Shown here in pieces: positions 11,601-21,291 of a stretch of 64,000 nucleotides of DNA. The position numbers and the translations under genes are program-made. The number at the start of each line of letters is the position of its first letter. The first letter of the stretch is position 1. The notes beneath the pieces are model-generated. The model searched no databases. It had not been told where the DNA came from and worked only from the letters and a program-made list of their open reading frames with translations. The DNA comes from Tsuneonella troitsensis (GTDB lineage: Bacteria > Pseudomonadota > Alphaproteobacteria > Sphingomonadales > Sphingomonadaceae), in contig NZ_LMAU01000002.1 of the NCBI RefSeq assembly GCF_001441535.1, forward strand, positions 372,001 to 436,000, given 5' to 3'.

Positions 11601-12398
11601 GTGAGCGCGCTCGACGACGAGATGCTGGCGTTGATGCGCTTCGTGTCCGAGCGCACGATCATGCCGCGCTGGCGCAATCTCGCGACGGAAGACGTGATCG
11701 AGAAGTCCCAGAACGAGCTCGTCACCATCGCCGATCGCGAGGCTGAGGAATTCCTGGCGGAGGCGCTGGCCAAGCTGGCTCCGGACGTGCCGATCGTCGG
11801 CGAGGAAGCGGCGCACGCGGATTCGTCCGTGCTCGATCGCCTCTCCGGTCCCTGCTGGATCGTCGACCCGATCGACGGCACACATAACTACGCGCACGGA
11901 CGCACGCCCTTCGGCATCATGGTTGCGCTGGCCGACGGCGGGGAAGCGATCGCAGGCTGGATTTACGATCCCGTAAAGGACCGGTTCTGCCATGCCCGAC
12001 GCGGTGAAGGCGCGTTCGTGAACGGGGGGCGGATTGTGGCGCGCCCTACCGGCAGCGAGCCACCCGTCGCAGCAATTTCGGTCATTTTCCTCGACGAGGC
12101 GCGCCGGGAGTCGGTGAACAGCCATGTCGCACCGCATTATCGCGTCGTCGAAACGCCGCGTTGTGCCGCCGAACAGTATCCGCGCCTCGTGCTCGGCGAA
12201 AACGACGTATCGTTCTTCGAACGCACGCTGGCGTGGGATCACGCCGCGGGGGTGCTCTTCCTCAACGAAGCAGGCGGCAAGGTGTGCCGACCGGACGGCT
12301 CAGCGTACCGTGTCGACGAAATCGAGCGGACCGGAATGATCGGCGCCGCAAGCCCGTCGTTGTGGGACGGGCTCGCGGCGCTGTACGCTAAGCTTTAA
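11601..12398 (+). CDS. inositol monophosphatase-family phosphatase (possible histidinol-phosphatase)
   Basis: A 265-residue Mg2+-dependent phosphatase. The metal ligands are E68-E69 (IVGEEAA), D89, D92 (WIVDPIDGTHNYAHG) and D213 (WDHAAG). IMPase-like enzymes often act as HisN in alphaproteobacteria that lack other histidinol-phosphatases, and linkage to argJ fits an amino-acid role. CysQ or inositol-phosphatase activity is also possible. GTG start at 11601. Its TAA overlaps the trxA stop codon from the other strand. Confidence 0.85.
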   Translation: MSALDDEMLALMRFVSERTIMPRWRNLATEDVIEKSQNELVTIADREAEEFLAEALAKLAPDVPIVGEEAAHADSSVLDRLSGPCWIVDPIDGTHNYAHGRTPFGIMVALADGGEAIAGWIYDPVKDRFCHARRGEGAFVNGGRIVARPTGSEPPVAAISVIFLDEARRESVNSHVAPHYRVVETPRCAAEQYPRLVLGENDVSFFERTLAWDHAAGVLFLNEAGGKVCRPDGSAYRVDEIERTGMIGAASPSLWDGLAALYAKL

Positions 12399-12715
12399 AG
12401 TTCGCCTTCGAGCCAGCCCTTCAGCTGGCTCTTGGGAGCGGCCCCTAGCTTCTGTGCCACGGGCTTGCCGTTCTTGAACAGCACCATCAGGGGGATCGAC
12501 TGGACGCCGATCTCGCCCGGGACGCCAGTATTCTCCATGATGTCCATCTTGGCGATGGTCACCTTGTCGGCCAGTTCGTCGGCGATTTCCTCGAGCGCGG
12601 GGCCGATCATCTTGCACGGTCCGCACCATTCGGCCCAGAAATCGACGAGCACGGGCTTGTCGCTGTCTAGCACGTCGGATTTGAAGCTGGCGTCGGTAAC
12701 GGCGATGGTCGGCAT
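12395..12715 (-). CDS. trxA: thioredoxin
   Basis: A 106-residue general protein-disulfide reductant. The active site is WCGPCK (C31, C34), with the cis-Pro loop SIPLMVLFKNG. It lies 44 bp downstream of addA, and trxA commonly follows addAB in alphaproteobacteria. It ends tail-to-tail with the phosphatase gene. Confidence 0.96.
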   Translation of the reverse strand: MPTIAVTDASFKSDVLDSDKPVLVDFWAEWCGPCKMIGPALEEIADELADKVTIAKMDIMENTGVPGEIGVQSIPLMVLFKNGKPVAQKLGAAPKSQLKGWLEGEL

Positions 12716-12759
12716 GGGGTATCTCCTGTTTCGGGCATCAATCTAGGTACTCGCGCCGT

Positions 12760-15700
12760 TCACTCAACGGGCGCGGGCGGAAAGCTTTCCGATTTTCCCG
12801 ACAAGAGCGCCTTGCGATCGTCCAGCATGGCGGACGGCACCTCTATCAGCCGCGGAACCTGCGTATAGAGCAGCGCAGCGCGCACTTCCCGTCCCGGATA
12901 GATCGCGCCGATTGCCGCTCCGTAGGCCGCCATCTGCCGCAAAGTAGCTTCGGAGACCTCCGCCAACGAGGCAGGTGGGCGACGCGCGGTCTTGAAATCG
13001 ACCACGGTAATCCGGTGCGGTTCGACCAGCAGGCGGTCGGCGGTGCCGGCGATGACCTGACCACCGACCGTGGCCGCCAGAGGCACCTCGGCCAGCGCGC
13101 CGGGAGCAAAGACATGGGCAAAATCCGGTTCATCGAGCACGGCGATCGCGCTCGCAGCCATCTCCTCGCGGTCGGCCTCGTCCAGATCGGGTGCCTGGCG
13201 GGCGAGCCACCTGCGCGCCGCATCCGATCGTTCCTGTGCGGGTACATCGGGCAGGCGCTCGAGAAGGCGGTGGACGATTACGCCCCTGCGGGCGGCGATC
13301 CGGATCGCGTCAGGCGGAAGTGGCGGATCGCTGCCCCGTTCGGCACCGGCGGCCGAGGGCGCGAGCGGACGCGGGGGTCGCGGCTCCGGGCCGACCGGTG
13401 ACGTCGCCCATCGAGGAAGCGGGATGCCGATATCGTCTTGGGAGGGAGTGGCTTCGAAAACCACTGGCCGTAGCGACCCCCATTCCTTGCGCATCCCCCA
13501 GATCGGATCGTCAAGCGCTTCGCCATCCATCAACGCTGCAAGGCGTGCGTACCACGAGTCGGCGGCCGGTTCGGTCTCTCGCTTGCCCAGGGCGCCGCCG
13601 ATGAACAAAGCCTCTTCGGCACGCGTCATCGCGACGTAAAGCAGGCGCCAGTGCTCCTCACGCTCCGCGGCCTTGGCGGCAGCCTCCGCCTCCAGGACCG
13701 GGCCGGCGCGCTCTTCCTTGCGCAATGCAGGCAGCGGAACCTTGAATGCGCTCCCGCCCGGCAAACTCTCCGTCAGGGAAATGCCGCGGACGCGCGACGT
13801 GTCGGGGTTTCCCGCGGCGTCGGCCAAGATGACGATCGGCGCCTGCAGGCCCTTCGATCCGTGCACGGTCATGACCCTGACCAGGCCGCCCCCGCCCTCG
13901 CTTTCGCGCTTCAATTCGCCGTCGCCGCTATCGAACCAAGCGATGAAACCCGCAAGACTGGCCGTCGAAGTCGACGCGTAGGCGGACGCCGCGTTCAGAA
14001 GCTCGTCGACCGGATCGTTAACCTCCGGCCCGAGCCGGCTGACGAGTCCTTTCCGACCCTGCCAAGGCCCGACCAGAATCCAGCGCAACATGGCCTGGGG
14101 GGGGTCGTAATCCGCGATGCGCAACAGGTCTCTCAGCTTGTCGGCCGTGGCTTGCTGAAGCGGGGCCGTGCCGCTGCGGATATGATCCCAAAGCCGCTTT
14201 TGCCCGCGAAACCCATGCTGAAGCAGATCATCCTGCGTCCAACCCATCAATGGGCTGACGAGCAGGTTCGCCAGGCTCAGGTCGTCGAGCGGCTGGGCGG
14301 CAAAGCGCAACGCGGCCATCAGGTCCTTCACACCCAGCGGCGCGCCGAGGCGCAAGCGGTCGACGCCCGCCACGGGCACACCGGCTGCGTGCAAACGCGC
14401 AACGATGAGTCCCGCAAGCTCGCGACGCTTGCGGACGAGTATCATGATATCGCCGGGCAAGGCGTTGCGGCCGCCATCCTTTTCGAGCGGGAACCCACGT
14501 TTCAACCATGCCGCAACCTGGTCGGCGATCCGATTGGCCATCGCGCGCTCCGGCTCGGACAGCCAATCCTCCGGCCCCTCGTCGTCCTCGTCGTCACCGC
14601 GCGCGCTGATGGGCCGCCACAAGGTGACGAGGCCGGGACGGTCGTAACCCACATGCCGTTCGACGATTTCGCCCGCCCCGATGCCGAACGCCTCTTGCCC
14701 GATCGCAGAGATCGCGGCGTCGACGAAATTGAGCACCGGCTGCGACGTGCGGTAGGACCGGCCCAGTCCGAGCGGGAGCAATGGCTCGACCGATGGTTCT
14801 CCTCTGGCGAGCGAATCGATGAGATCTGCGTAATATTGCCGAGCCGCCGCGAAGTTCTTCGGGCTGGTCCCCTGAAACCCGAAGATCGCCTGCTTGTAAT
14901 CGCCCACGACGAACAGCGTGCGCTGAACCCCTTCGCGCTGACCCTCGCCTGAGAAGAAGTCGTCCGTGATCGCGCGCACGATATCCCACTGCGCACGATT
15001 GGTATCCTGCGCTTCGTCGACGAGGACGTGATCGAACCGGCGGTCGAGCTTGTATCGGATCCAGTCCGATATGTCCGATCGCGAAAGGAGCGCCGCAGCG
15101 CGCCGGATCTGGTCGTCGAAGTCGATCAGCCCTTCGCGCGTCTTCGCCTCCTCCCACGCAAGCGCGAATTTCCTCCCGATTTCGAGTGCGGGCGCGATGA
15201 GCGCAGCTAGCGCGAGTAGCGCCCGCCGTTCGCGCAATCGCCCGAGCGACTCTGCCACCGCAATAGCGTGGATGGCGTAATCGGGATCGTGCTTCTCGAG
15301 GCTGGCGAGCGACCGCGGATCGCCCTTCTGTGTGAACAGCGCAGCCTCCAAAGGAACGGCAGCCGACACCCGCCCCATTCCGCTCGCGCCGAGAAAGTCC
15401 GCGATCGCGTCGAGCGACTTCAGCGCTGTTGCCGTGCCCCAACTGGCGTTCGCAATGCGCACGCTTTCCAGAGCAGCGCAGTCAAAGACCCCGTCCGCAC
15501 ATAATTCGGCCAGGCTGTCTTCGTCCGCGTCGGCGGGGAGGCCGAGGAGCCCAAGTACGCGGTCGCGCATCGGCGGCTGCCAGCTTCCCGGGCCGAACCA
15601 CAGATCGCGTGCCTCCGCGCAGCGCATCAGCCATCCCGGAACCTCGGACGGGCCCATCCGCTCGCTGAGCATCTCGAGCGGACGAAGGACGGCTGCGTCC

Positions 15701-16218
15701 CCAAGCTGTTCGGCCTCCGCAACCATCGCTGCCAGCACTTTGTGAGCCAGCACTTCGCGATCCCGATCTTCCATCGGGCGGGTACCGGGCACAAGGTCGG
15801 CCTCATCGGGAAACGCCGCCAGCAGCCACTGCGAGAACGCATGGATGGTATCGATCCTGAGCCCACCCCCCGGACAGTCGAGCACGCTGGCGAACAGTGT
15901 GCGCGCCCGGTCGATCGTGTCGCGATCCGCCGGCGCACCGATGGCGATCAGCTCGCGCGCTAGCTTCGTTTCCTCCAGCCTGACCCACCGCGCGAGGACG
16001 GAGTTGACCCGCTCGGCCATTTCCGCCGCGCCCGCCTTGGTGAACGTCAGGCACAGGATCTGCCCCGGTACGACATTGGGCCTCAGCAGCAGCCGCAGGA
16101 CCCGTGCCGAAAGGACCTGCGTCTTGCCCGTCCCGGCCGACGCGGAAAGCCAGACGCTGCGGCTTGGGACCACGGCACTTGCCTGATCCGGGGTGAGCGG
16201 AAAAACCTTACCGCTCAT
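12760..16218 (-). CDS. addA: double-strand break repair helicase AddA
   Basis: The UvrD-like helicase-nuclease subunit of AddAB, which resects DNA ends and loads RecA. The protein has 1152 residues. Walker A is SASAGTGKTQVLSARV near residue 30, and helicase motifs follow (VDEAQDTNRAQWD, GDYKQAIFGFQG, VMTVHGSKGLQAP). The C-terminal RecB-family nuclease shows VVDFKTARRPP. The start at ATG 16218 (MSGKVFPLTPDQ) overlaps the addB TGA. Confidence 0.95.
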   Translation of the reverse strand: MSGKVFPLTPDQASAVVPSRSVWLSASAGTGKTQVLSARVLRLLLRPNVVPGQILCLTFTKAGAAEMAERVNSVLARWVRLEETKLARELIAIGAPADRDTIDRARTLFASVLDCPGGGLRIDTIHAFSQWLLAAFPDEADLVPGTRPMEDRDREVLAHKVLAAMVAEAEQLGDAAVLRPLEMLSERMGPSEVPGWLMRCAEARDLWFGPGSWQPPMRDRVLGLLGLPADADEDSLAELCADGVFDCAALESVRIANASWGTATALKSLDAIADFLGASGMGRVSAAVPLEAALFTQKGDPRSLASLEKHDPDYAIHAIAVAESLGRLRERRALLALAALIAPALEIGRKFALAWEEAKTREGLIDFDDQIRRAAALLSRSDISDWIRYKLDRRFDHVLVDEAQDTNRAQWDIVRAITDDFFSGEGQREGVQRTLFVVGDYKQAIFGFQGTSPKNFAAARQYYADLIDSLARGEPSVEPLLPLGLGRSYRTSQPVLNFVDAAISAIGQEAFGIGAGEIVERHVGYDRPGLVTLWRPISARGDDEDDEGPEDWLSEPERAMANRIADQVAAWLKRGFPLEKDGGRNALPGDIMILVRKRRELAGLIVARLHAAGVPVAGVDRLRLGAPLGVKDLMAALRFAAQPLDDLSLANLLVSPLMGWTQDDLLQHGFRGQKRLWDHIRSGTAPLQQATADKLRDLLRIADYDPPQAMLRWILVGPWQGRKGLVSRLGPEVNDPVDELLNAASAYASTSTASLAGFIAWFDSGDGELKRESEGGGGLVRVMTVHGSKGLQAPIVILADAAGNPDTSRVRGISLTESLPGGSAFKVPLPALRKEERAGPVLEAEAAAKAAEREEHWRLLYVAMTRAEEALFIGGALGKRETEPAADSWYARLAALMDGEALDDPIWGMRKEWGSLRPVVFEATPSQDDIGIPLPRWATSPVGPEPRPPRPLAPSAAGAERGSDPPLPPDAIRIAARRGVIVHRLLERLPDVPAQERSDAARRWLARQAPDLDEADREEMAASAIAVLDEPDFAHVFAPGALAEVPLAATVGGQVIAGTADRLLVEPHRITVVDFKTARRPPASLAEVSEATLRQMAAYGAAIGAIYPGREVRAALLYTQVPRLIEVPSAMLDDRKALLSGKSESFPPAPVE

Positions 16219-19154
16219 GACGGATCGTCCTCGCGCCGGACCCACTCGTCGAGCCGCATGAGCTGGTCGTAGGTGGCGTAACCGGGGGCATCCGGATTGA
16301 GCCGCGCCTTGAAAGGCTCATCGCCGAGAATCCACGAGTCGAGCGCCTCGTCCAGCCATTCCCGCGTGCGCGGGATGAACTCCTCGATCGACAGCCCCTT
16401 CTGCCGCGAATTCGTCACGTACGGATGCGCGACATAGCCGAATCCGTCGCCATGCCTGGCGAGCGACCAGTATTCGAAGGCGCTTGCAGTACCCCGAACC
16501 GATCCGAATGCGCCGCCTTCGAGCATCAAGCCCAGGGTGCCGAGCTGCAAGGCGTATCCGGCGGCGACCTGGCTGCGACCCGGCGGCTTGCCGGTCTTGT
16601 AGTCGACCACCGCGAACGTCCCGTCGGGCAATTCGTCGAGGCGGTCGATCCGCCCCTTGAGCGTGACCCCGCGCCGGACCATTTCGCCCATCGCTTCGAC
16701 AAGAGCGGTCTTTCTTTCCGGTTCTTCGGCGATCGTTTCAGCGACCCATTCCAGCGCCTTGAGCAATCGCGGCCGCCACAACGCACGGGTAAGCGGATGG
16801 GGATTCATGTCCGCCAGCTTTTCGGTCGCTATGTCCGACAGGGGGCGTCCAGACTTGTGCCATTCCTCCAGGATCGCGTGGGCAAGCTCTCCCTGCCATG
16901 CCGGGCTGGGATCAGCGTCGAGGCCGTCGAGCTCTTGCAGACGAAGAATGCTGGAAGCGTAGAATTGATAGGGATCGGCCCGCAGTCGGTCGAGTCCGGT
17001 CACCGACAATGCGACCTTGCGTTGCTCTGCGTTTGGCCTGGGTTCGGGCCGCGGATAGGGTTCGGAAGGGGCAGTGCGATCCAGCGAGGCGGCAAACTTG
17101 GGCGCCGCCTCCTCCCTGTGGGCCGCGCCCAGCTCTCCCAGCAAGGCCTGCACCCTCAGCAGGAAGCGCGACGCGATGGCGGGTCCGCGTTCGTCGCGGC
17201 GGGAACGGCTGAGCACGACCTCGGGCGCACCCAGCACCGCCGCAAGATCGTGCGCCGAGAGACCTATCCGGAAATCCGCGCCCGGTACGCCTAACGCGCG
17301 CAAGACCGCGGGGGCGAGCAAGGGATCGGTCGCCGGGCGCGCGGGCCAGGTACCTTCGTTGAGCCCGGCTGCGATCACCAGGTCGGCCCGCGCCATGCGC
17401 GATTCGATCAGGCCGTAGATCGCCACGCGCGGGTGGCCGCCATAGGAGGGCCGCACTGCGATCGGCTCCATCGCATCGCGCAGAACCGCATGGAGGTCTT
17501 CTGCGTCCAGTACGGTGCCGACATCGCGTGCGTGAAAGCGCAGGTCTTCGACGAACGCAGCCAGTGCGCGCCCGTCCTCGCGGCTCCACACCTCCTGACC
17601 TGCAAGCGCTTCTCCAGCAAGAGACAGTCGGTCGAGCCAATCGGCGAGTGGCAGCAGGTCCTGGCCCACTAACGGTTCGAGAATATCCGCCGCGTCGCGC
17701 CACCAGTCCGATACCCGCGCGCGTGCCGCAATTGCGCCCAGTGGCGCCAGCCCGGGGGCTGGCCGCGGACCGCGAAGTTCCTTTTCGAAAGTCCGAAGGC
17801 CGCCGAGCCAACTTGCTCGATCCTCGCCCGCGCGCACCAGCGGATTTCCGAGCGCGGCGACCAGCGGCACCGGTGCCGCCGTCTCTCCCGCAAGCTCGGC
17901 AAGCTGCAGGAAGAACCGGCCGGCGGTCGTTTCGGAGAGCGGCCGACCGGCGGTATCGTCGGCCGCAAGGTTCCATCGTGCAAGATGCTGCACGACACGT
18001 TGGGCCAAGCCGCGATCTGGCGTGACCAGCGCCACCCGCTTCTCGGGAACCTCCACAGCCTCGCGAATGAGCAAGGCAATCGCCTGGGCTTCCGCTTCGA
18101 GGTTCGCACTTTGCATGATGCGCACGCCCGACAGGCGCCGCTTGTCGGCAGGAAGATCGACCCACGCCCGGCTTGCTCGCGGCGGAAGAAACAGCGAGGA
18201 AATCGCGTGGCTGCGCTCCGGCGGGCCCTTGCCTATCCCAGCGCGGTGCCACTGCTGCACCTCGGCACGGTTTACACCCATCCGGTTGAGCAGCAGCTTG
18301 AGATGGTATTGCGGATGCGTCACCGCATCGCCCGCCCCGAAAGGTGGATCGCCCGGATTTTCGCCCGCACCCGCTGCGCCGAGTTCGTCCCAGACATCGT
18401 CTGCCATCGACAGGTCGAGATCCGGCAGGACGACCGCTCCACCCGGAAGCTGACTCACCACCTTGAGGAGATCCGCCAATGCCGGGGCCGCCGAAGTAAC
18501 CCCCGCTGCCACGATCGGTGTGGATGGTGGATCGGCTTCCCACCGGCGGGCAGCATGTTCGAACAGGCGGTTGCGCCGCGCAGACGCGTCGAGCAGGCCC
18601 GCGGCATTGAGTTCCGCAAGCCAGCGCTGCTGGACTCGTGCAAAGCGCTGTAGCGCGGCGCGCCAATGCTCCGCCATGTCCCCGACCAGATCGAGTACGC
18701 GATCCTTCAGCAATTCCTCCGGGCCGATGTCTTCCACCAGCATGCGGTCCATCGTGCGCGCAGTCTCGCGTGCCAGGCGCAGGAGGGCAGGTCCGCGCGG
18801 TGCCGTGTCGCCCATCTCCTCTCGCAGAATCTCGGCGAGGCGAAGCCACCGCCGTGTAGGGTCGACGGCCGGAGGAATGTCGGCGTTGCCAAGCGGGTCG
18901 AGCAATGCACCCAGCGTCTCGTCGAGATCGAGATCGCCGACGACCGCCATCCGCGGCATGAGCAGGCCGCCATTGCTGACGCGGACAAACGCTTCCTGAA
19001 GCGTGCGCGCGGCACGCGTCGATGGGAGAAGCAGCGTCAGCCGGGCAAGTCCGATCTCGGGTTCGGAATAGCGCGGGATCAGTCCCGCAACGAGCGCATC
19101 CGCAAAGCCGCGATGTGCGGCGATCGAATAGACCTGCGGTGCGACCCCGCTCAT
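16215..19154 (-). CDS. addB: double-strand break repair protein AddB
   Basis: Partner of AddA: a 979-residue protein with an inactive helicase fold and a C-terminal RecB-like nuclease (FAVVDYKTGKPP near residue 855, then QVAAGYALQLGTLGLML). The N-terminal block LLLPSTRAARTLQEAF replaces a true Walker A, as in alphaproteobacterial AddB. It is coupled to addA by an ATGA overlap and follows murU by 9 bp. Confidence 0.93.
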   Translation of the reverse strand: MSGVAPQVYSIAAHRGFADALVAGLIPRYSEPEIGLARLTLLLPSTRAARTLQEAFVRVSNGGLLMPRMAVVGDLDLDETLGALLDPLGNADIPPAVDPTRRWLRLAEILREEMGDTAPRGPALLRLARETARTMDRMLVEDIGPEELLKDRVLDLVGDMAEHWRAALQRFARVQQRWLAELNAAGLLDASARRNRLFEHAARRWEADPPSTPIVAAGVTSAAPALADLLKVVSQLPGGAVVLPDLDLSMADDVWDELGAAGAGENPGDPPFGAGDAVTHPQYHLKLLLNRMGVNRAEVQQWHRAGIGKGPPERSHAISSLFLPPRASRAWVDLPADKRRLSGVRIMQSANLEAEAQAIALLIREAVEVPEKRVALVTPDRGLAQRVVQHLARWNLAADDTAGRPLSETTAGRFFLQLAELAGETAAPVPLVAALGNPLVRAGEDRASWLGGLRTFEKELRGPRPAPGLAPLGAIAARARVSDWWRDAADILEPLVGQDLLPLADWLDRLSLAGEALAGQEVWSREDGRALAAFVEDLRFHARDVGTVLDAEDLHAVLRDAMEPIAVRPSYGGHPRVAIYGLIESRMARADLVIAAGLNEGTWPARPATDPLLAPAVLRALGVPGADFRIGLSAHDLAAVLGAPEVVLSRSRRDERGPAIASRFLLRVQALLGELGAAHREEAAPKFAASLDRTAPSEPYPRPEPRPNAEQRKVALSVTGLDRLRADPYQFYASSILRLQELDGLDADPSPAWQGELAHAILEEWHKSGRPLSDIATEKLADMNPHPLTRALWRPRLLKALEWVAETIAEEPERKTALVEAMGEMVRRGVTLKGRIDRLDELPDGTFAVVDYKTGKPPGRSQVAAGYALQLGTLGLMLEGGAFGSVRGTASAFEYWSLARHGDGFGYVAHPYVTNSRQKGLSIEEFIPRTREWLDEALDSWILGDEPFKARLNPDAPGYATYDQLMRLDEWVRREDDPS

Positions 19155-19163
19155 GGGTTGCCC

Positions 19164-19886
19164 TCACCCACCCGTCAGCGCCTCCTCGGTGGGCTTGATC
19201 GCCTGCGGTGTGCCAACTTCGAACCACAATCCGGTGAAGCTCGTGCCGAACAGACGCCCCTGTTGCATCGCCCGCTCCCACAGGGTCATCGTGCCGAAGG
19301 GGCCATCGGGCGCATCGCCTAGCAGTCCGTGCGAAACGATCTGGATGCCGGTGTAGATGAACGGCGCGATCCGCCCCGGCTTTCGCCGGCTCAGCCTGCC
19401 GACTGCGTCCATGTGGAAGTCGCCAGCCCCGCGAAAGTTCACCGCGCGCGCATGGCTGACGACCAGCAGCAATGCGTCCATTTCGTCCGGGTTCCACCGC
19501 GCCGACAGGTCGGCGAACGCGTTTTGCGGTCCGTCGAGCCAGATATTGTCGGAATTCAGGCAGAAAAACGGGTCAGGTAGCAGGTCGGCCCGGTGCGCCT
19601 TCACCATGCCCCCGCCCGTTTCGAGCAAAAGGTCGCGTTCGTCGGAGACCGTAACCGACGGTCTATCGCGCAGCGCCAGGTGCGCGATAAGCGGCTCCGA
19701 CATGTAGTGGACGTTGACCACCGCTTTTGCCACACCCGCCTCTGCGAGGCGGTCCAGAGAATGATCGATCAGGGGCTTTCCGGCGACGCGCACCATCGGC
19801 TTGGGTTGGGTCGCGGTCAGTGGGCGCATCCGCTTGCCGAGGCCGGCAGCCATGACCATTGCCGTATCGCTGGCAAGTCCGGTCAA
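19164..19886 (-). CDS. murU: N-acetylmuramate-1-phosphate uridylyltransferase MurU
   Basis: Converts MurNAc-1-phosphate to UDP-MurNAc in the peptidoglycan-recycling bypass that avoids MurA. The nucleotidyl-transferase signature AMVMAAGLGKRMRPLT lies at the N-terminus, followed by KPMVRVAGKPLIDH and LNSDNIWLDG. Two starts are possible: a TTG at 19886 that overlaps the amgK TGA (TTGA), giving 240 residues, and an ATG at 19859. I prefer the TTG because relatives have one or two residues before AMxxAAG and the overlap suggests coupling. The neighbour amgK supports the role. Confidence 0.88.
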   Translation of the reverse strand: MTGLASDTAMVMAAGLGKRMRPLTATQPKPMVRVAGKPLIDHSLDRLAEAGVAKAVVNVHYMSEPLIAHLALRDRPSVTVSDERDLLLETGGGMVKAHRADLLPDPFFCLNSDNIWLDGPQNAFADLSARWNPDEMDALLLVVSHARAVNFRGAGDFHMDAVGRLSRRKPGRIAPFIYTGIQIVSHGLLGDAPDGPFGTMTLWERAMQQGRLFGTSFTGLWFEVGTPQAIKPTEEALTGG

Positions 19887-20857
19887 GCGATCGACCCTCC
19901 GCCCTGGCGCCTCAGGTCTGCCGGGATGTTGGCATCGAACCAGGCTGCCACCGGCGCCAGCGCCGGATGGGCAAGATCGCGCTCCATCGCCGTCCAGACA
20001 CGCGGGATCATGTCGAGATAGCGCGGTTTCCGGTCGCGCTTGTGAAGCCGGGCGAAGATACCGACGATTTTCGCATTCCGCTGCGCGCCGAGCCGGGCGT
20101 AGTCGGCCTCGAAGTCCTCGCCGGCATCGACTTTCGACTGATATCGGTCGAGCATGGCCCGTTCCAGTTCGATCGAGACGTCGCGCCGCGCGTCCTGCAA
20201 CAGGCTGACCAGATCGTATGCCGGGTGGCCTACGAGCGCGTCCTGAAAGTCGATCAGCCCCTGCGCCCCTTCTGCCAGCAGCATGATGTTTTCCGCATGA
20301 TAATCTCGCAGCACGGTAACGCCCGGATTCTGGCGGGACAGCACGGGCGCGAGGACTTCTTTCCAGGCTGCGAAATAGGACGCTTCGTCGACGTCGAGGC
20401 CGGCGGCGGGGCAATACCATTCGGTCAGCAGCGCGACCTCGCGCCGATAAGCGTCCATGTCATACGGCGCGAACGGGCCCGGATCGCGCGCATGAAGCTC
20501 GGCAAGGGTGTCGATCGCGGTGGCGTAGGCGCCCAGTTCGCCGTCGGGGTTCGCATCGAGCCAGTCGCGCATCCGGTCGTCGCCGAAGTCTTCGAGCAGG
20601 ACCCAGCCCTCTCCCCGGTCCGCAGCAAATATCTCGGGCGCGCGCAGCTCGTTCGTCATTAACCAGTCTGCGACGTGCAGGAATGGTCCCGGGTCCTCGT
20701 GCGGCGGGGGCGCATGCATGAGCATCGCCTTGCGACCGCCATGTTGCACCCTGAAGTAGCGCCTGAACGACGCGTCCCCGGGAATGGGATAGATCGCAGC
20801 GCCGGCCCAACCGGATCGCGCGAGAAAGTCGGTCAAGCCATCTGGCAGCGAATTCAT
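19883..20857 (-). CDS. amgK: N-acetylmuramate/N-acetylglucosamine anomeric kinase AmgK
   Basis: An aminoglycoside-phosphotransferase-fold kinase that phosphorylates MurNAc or GlcNAc at C1 and feeds MurU. The protein has 324 residues. The catalytic loop is LRDYHAENIM (D185, N190) and the metal motif is LIDFQDALVGHPAYDL (D203). The start is ATG 20857, which overlaps the tsaE TGA. The amgK-murU pair is known from Pseudomonas and Caulobacter, where it gives intrinsic fosfomycin tolerance. Confidence 0.9.
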   Translation of the reverse strand: MNSLPDGLTDFLARSGWAGAAIYPIPGDASFRRYFRVQHGGRKAMLMHAPPPHEDPGPFLHVADWLMTNELRAPEIFAADRGEGWVLLEDFGDDRMRDWLDANPDGELGAYATAIDTLAELHARDPGPFAPYDMDAYRREVALLTEWYCPAAGLDVDEASYFAAWKEVLAPVLSRQNPGVTVLRDYHAENIMLLAEGAQGLIDFQDALVGHPAYDLVSLLQDARRDVSIELERAMLDRYQSKVDAGEDFEADYARLGAQRNAKIVGIFARLHKRDRKPRYLDMIPRVWTAMERDLAHPALAPVAAWFDANIPADLRRQGGGSIA

Positions 20858-21291
20858 GGCATGCGCCCTAGCCAATCCGGACCCGGATCGACAATCGCCA
20901 GGCGGCCGTTGCCCATAGTTTCCAACGTGATTCCGAGGCACTGTGTCTCATGCGCGAAGCCGCCTGCGTGGTCCGGCCACTCGGCCAGCAATGCGGCGCC
21001 TTCCCGGTAGTCGTCGAGCCCCAGTTCCTCGACCTCGGCGGGGGTCTTCAGGCGGTAGAAATCCGCGTGGACCAATGGGGGGTCGAGAGCGTCGTAGGTT
21101 TCGAGGATCGTGAACGTTGGCGACGGAACCTCGCCGCCATGCCCGAGCGCCGCAATGATCGCCCTGGCAAGGGTCGTCTTCCCGGCACCGAGGCCGCCCG
21201 TCAGAGCGACTACGTCGCCCGCGCGCAACCGGGCGGCGATACTTGCACCCAGCGCGTCCATCGCGCCGAGATCGGGCAATTCGATCCTCAC
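20854..21291 (-). CDS. tsaE: tRNA threonylcarbamoyladenosine biosynthesis ATPase TsaE
   Basis: The P-loop ATPase that works with TsaB and TsaD to make t6A37 in ANN-decoding tRNAs. The protein has 145 residues, with Walker A TGGLGAGKTT (31-40), the family block VPSPTFTILETYD and VHADFYRL. It is coupled by ATGA overlaps to divL upstream and amgK downstream. Confidence 0.95.
   Translation of the reverse strand: MRIELPDLGAMDALGASIAARLRAGDVVALTGGLGAGKTTLARAIIAALGHGGEVPSPTFTILETYDALDPPLVHADFYRLKTPAEVEELGLDDYREGAALLAEWPDHAGGFAHETQCLGITLETMGNGRLAIVDPGPDWLGRMP

Noticed and set aside
16912-19497. An 861-codon minus-strand frame overlapping addB in another register
   Set aside because: Arg/Gly-rich shadow of addB; addB itself is firmly identified.
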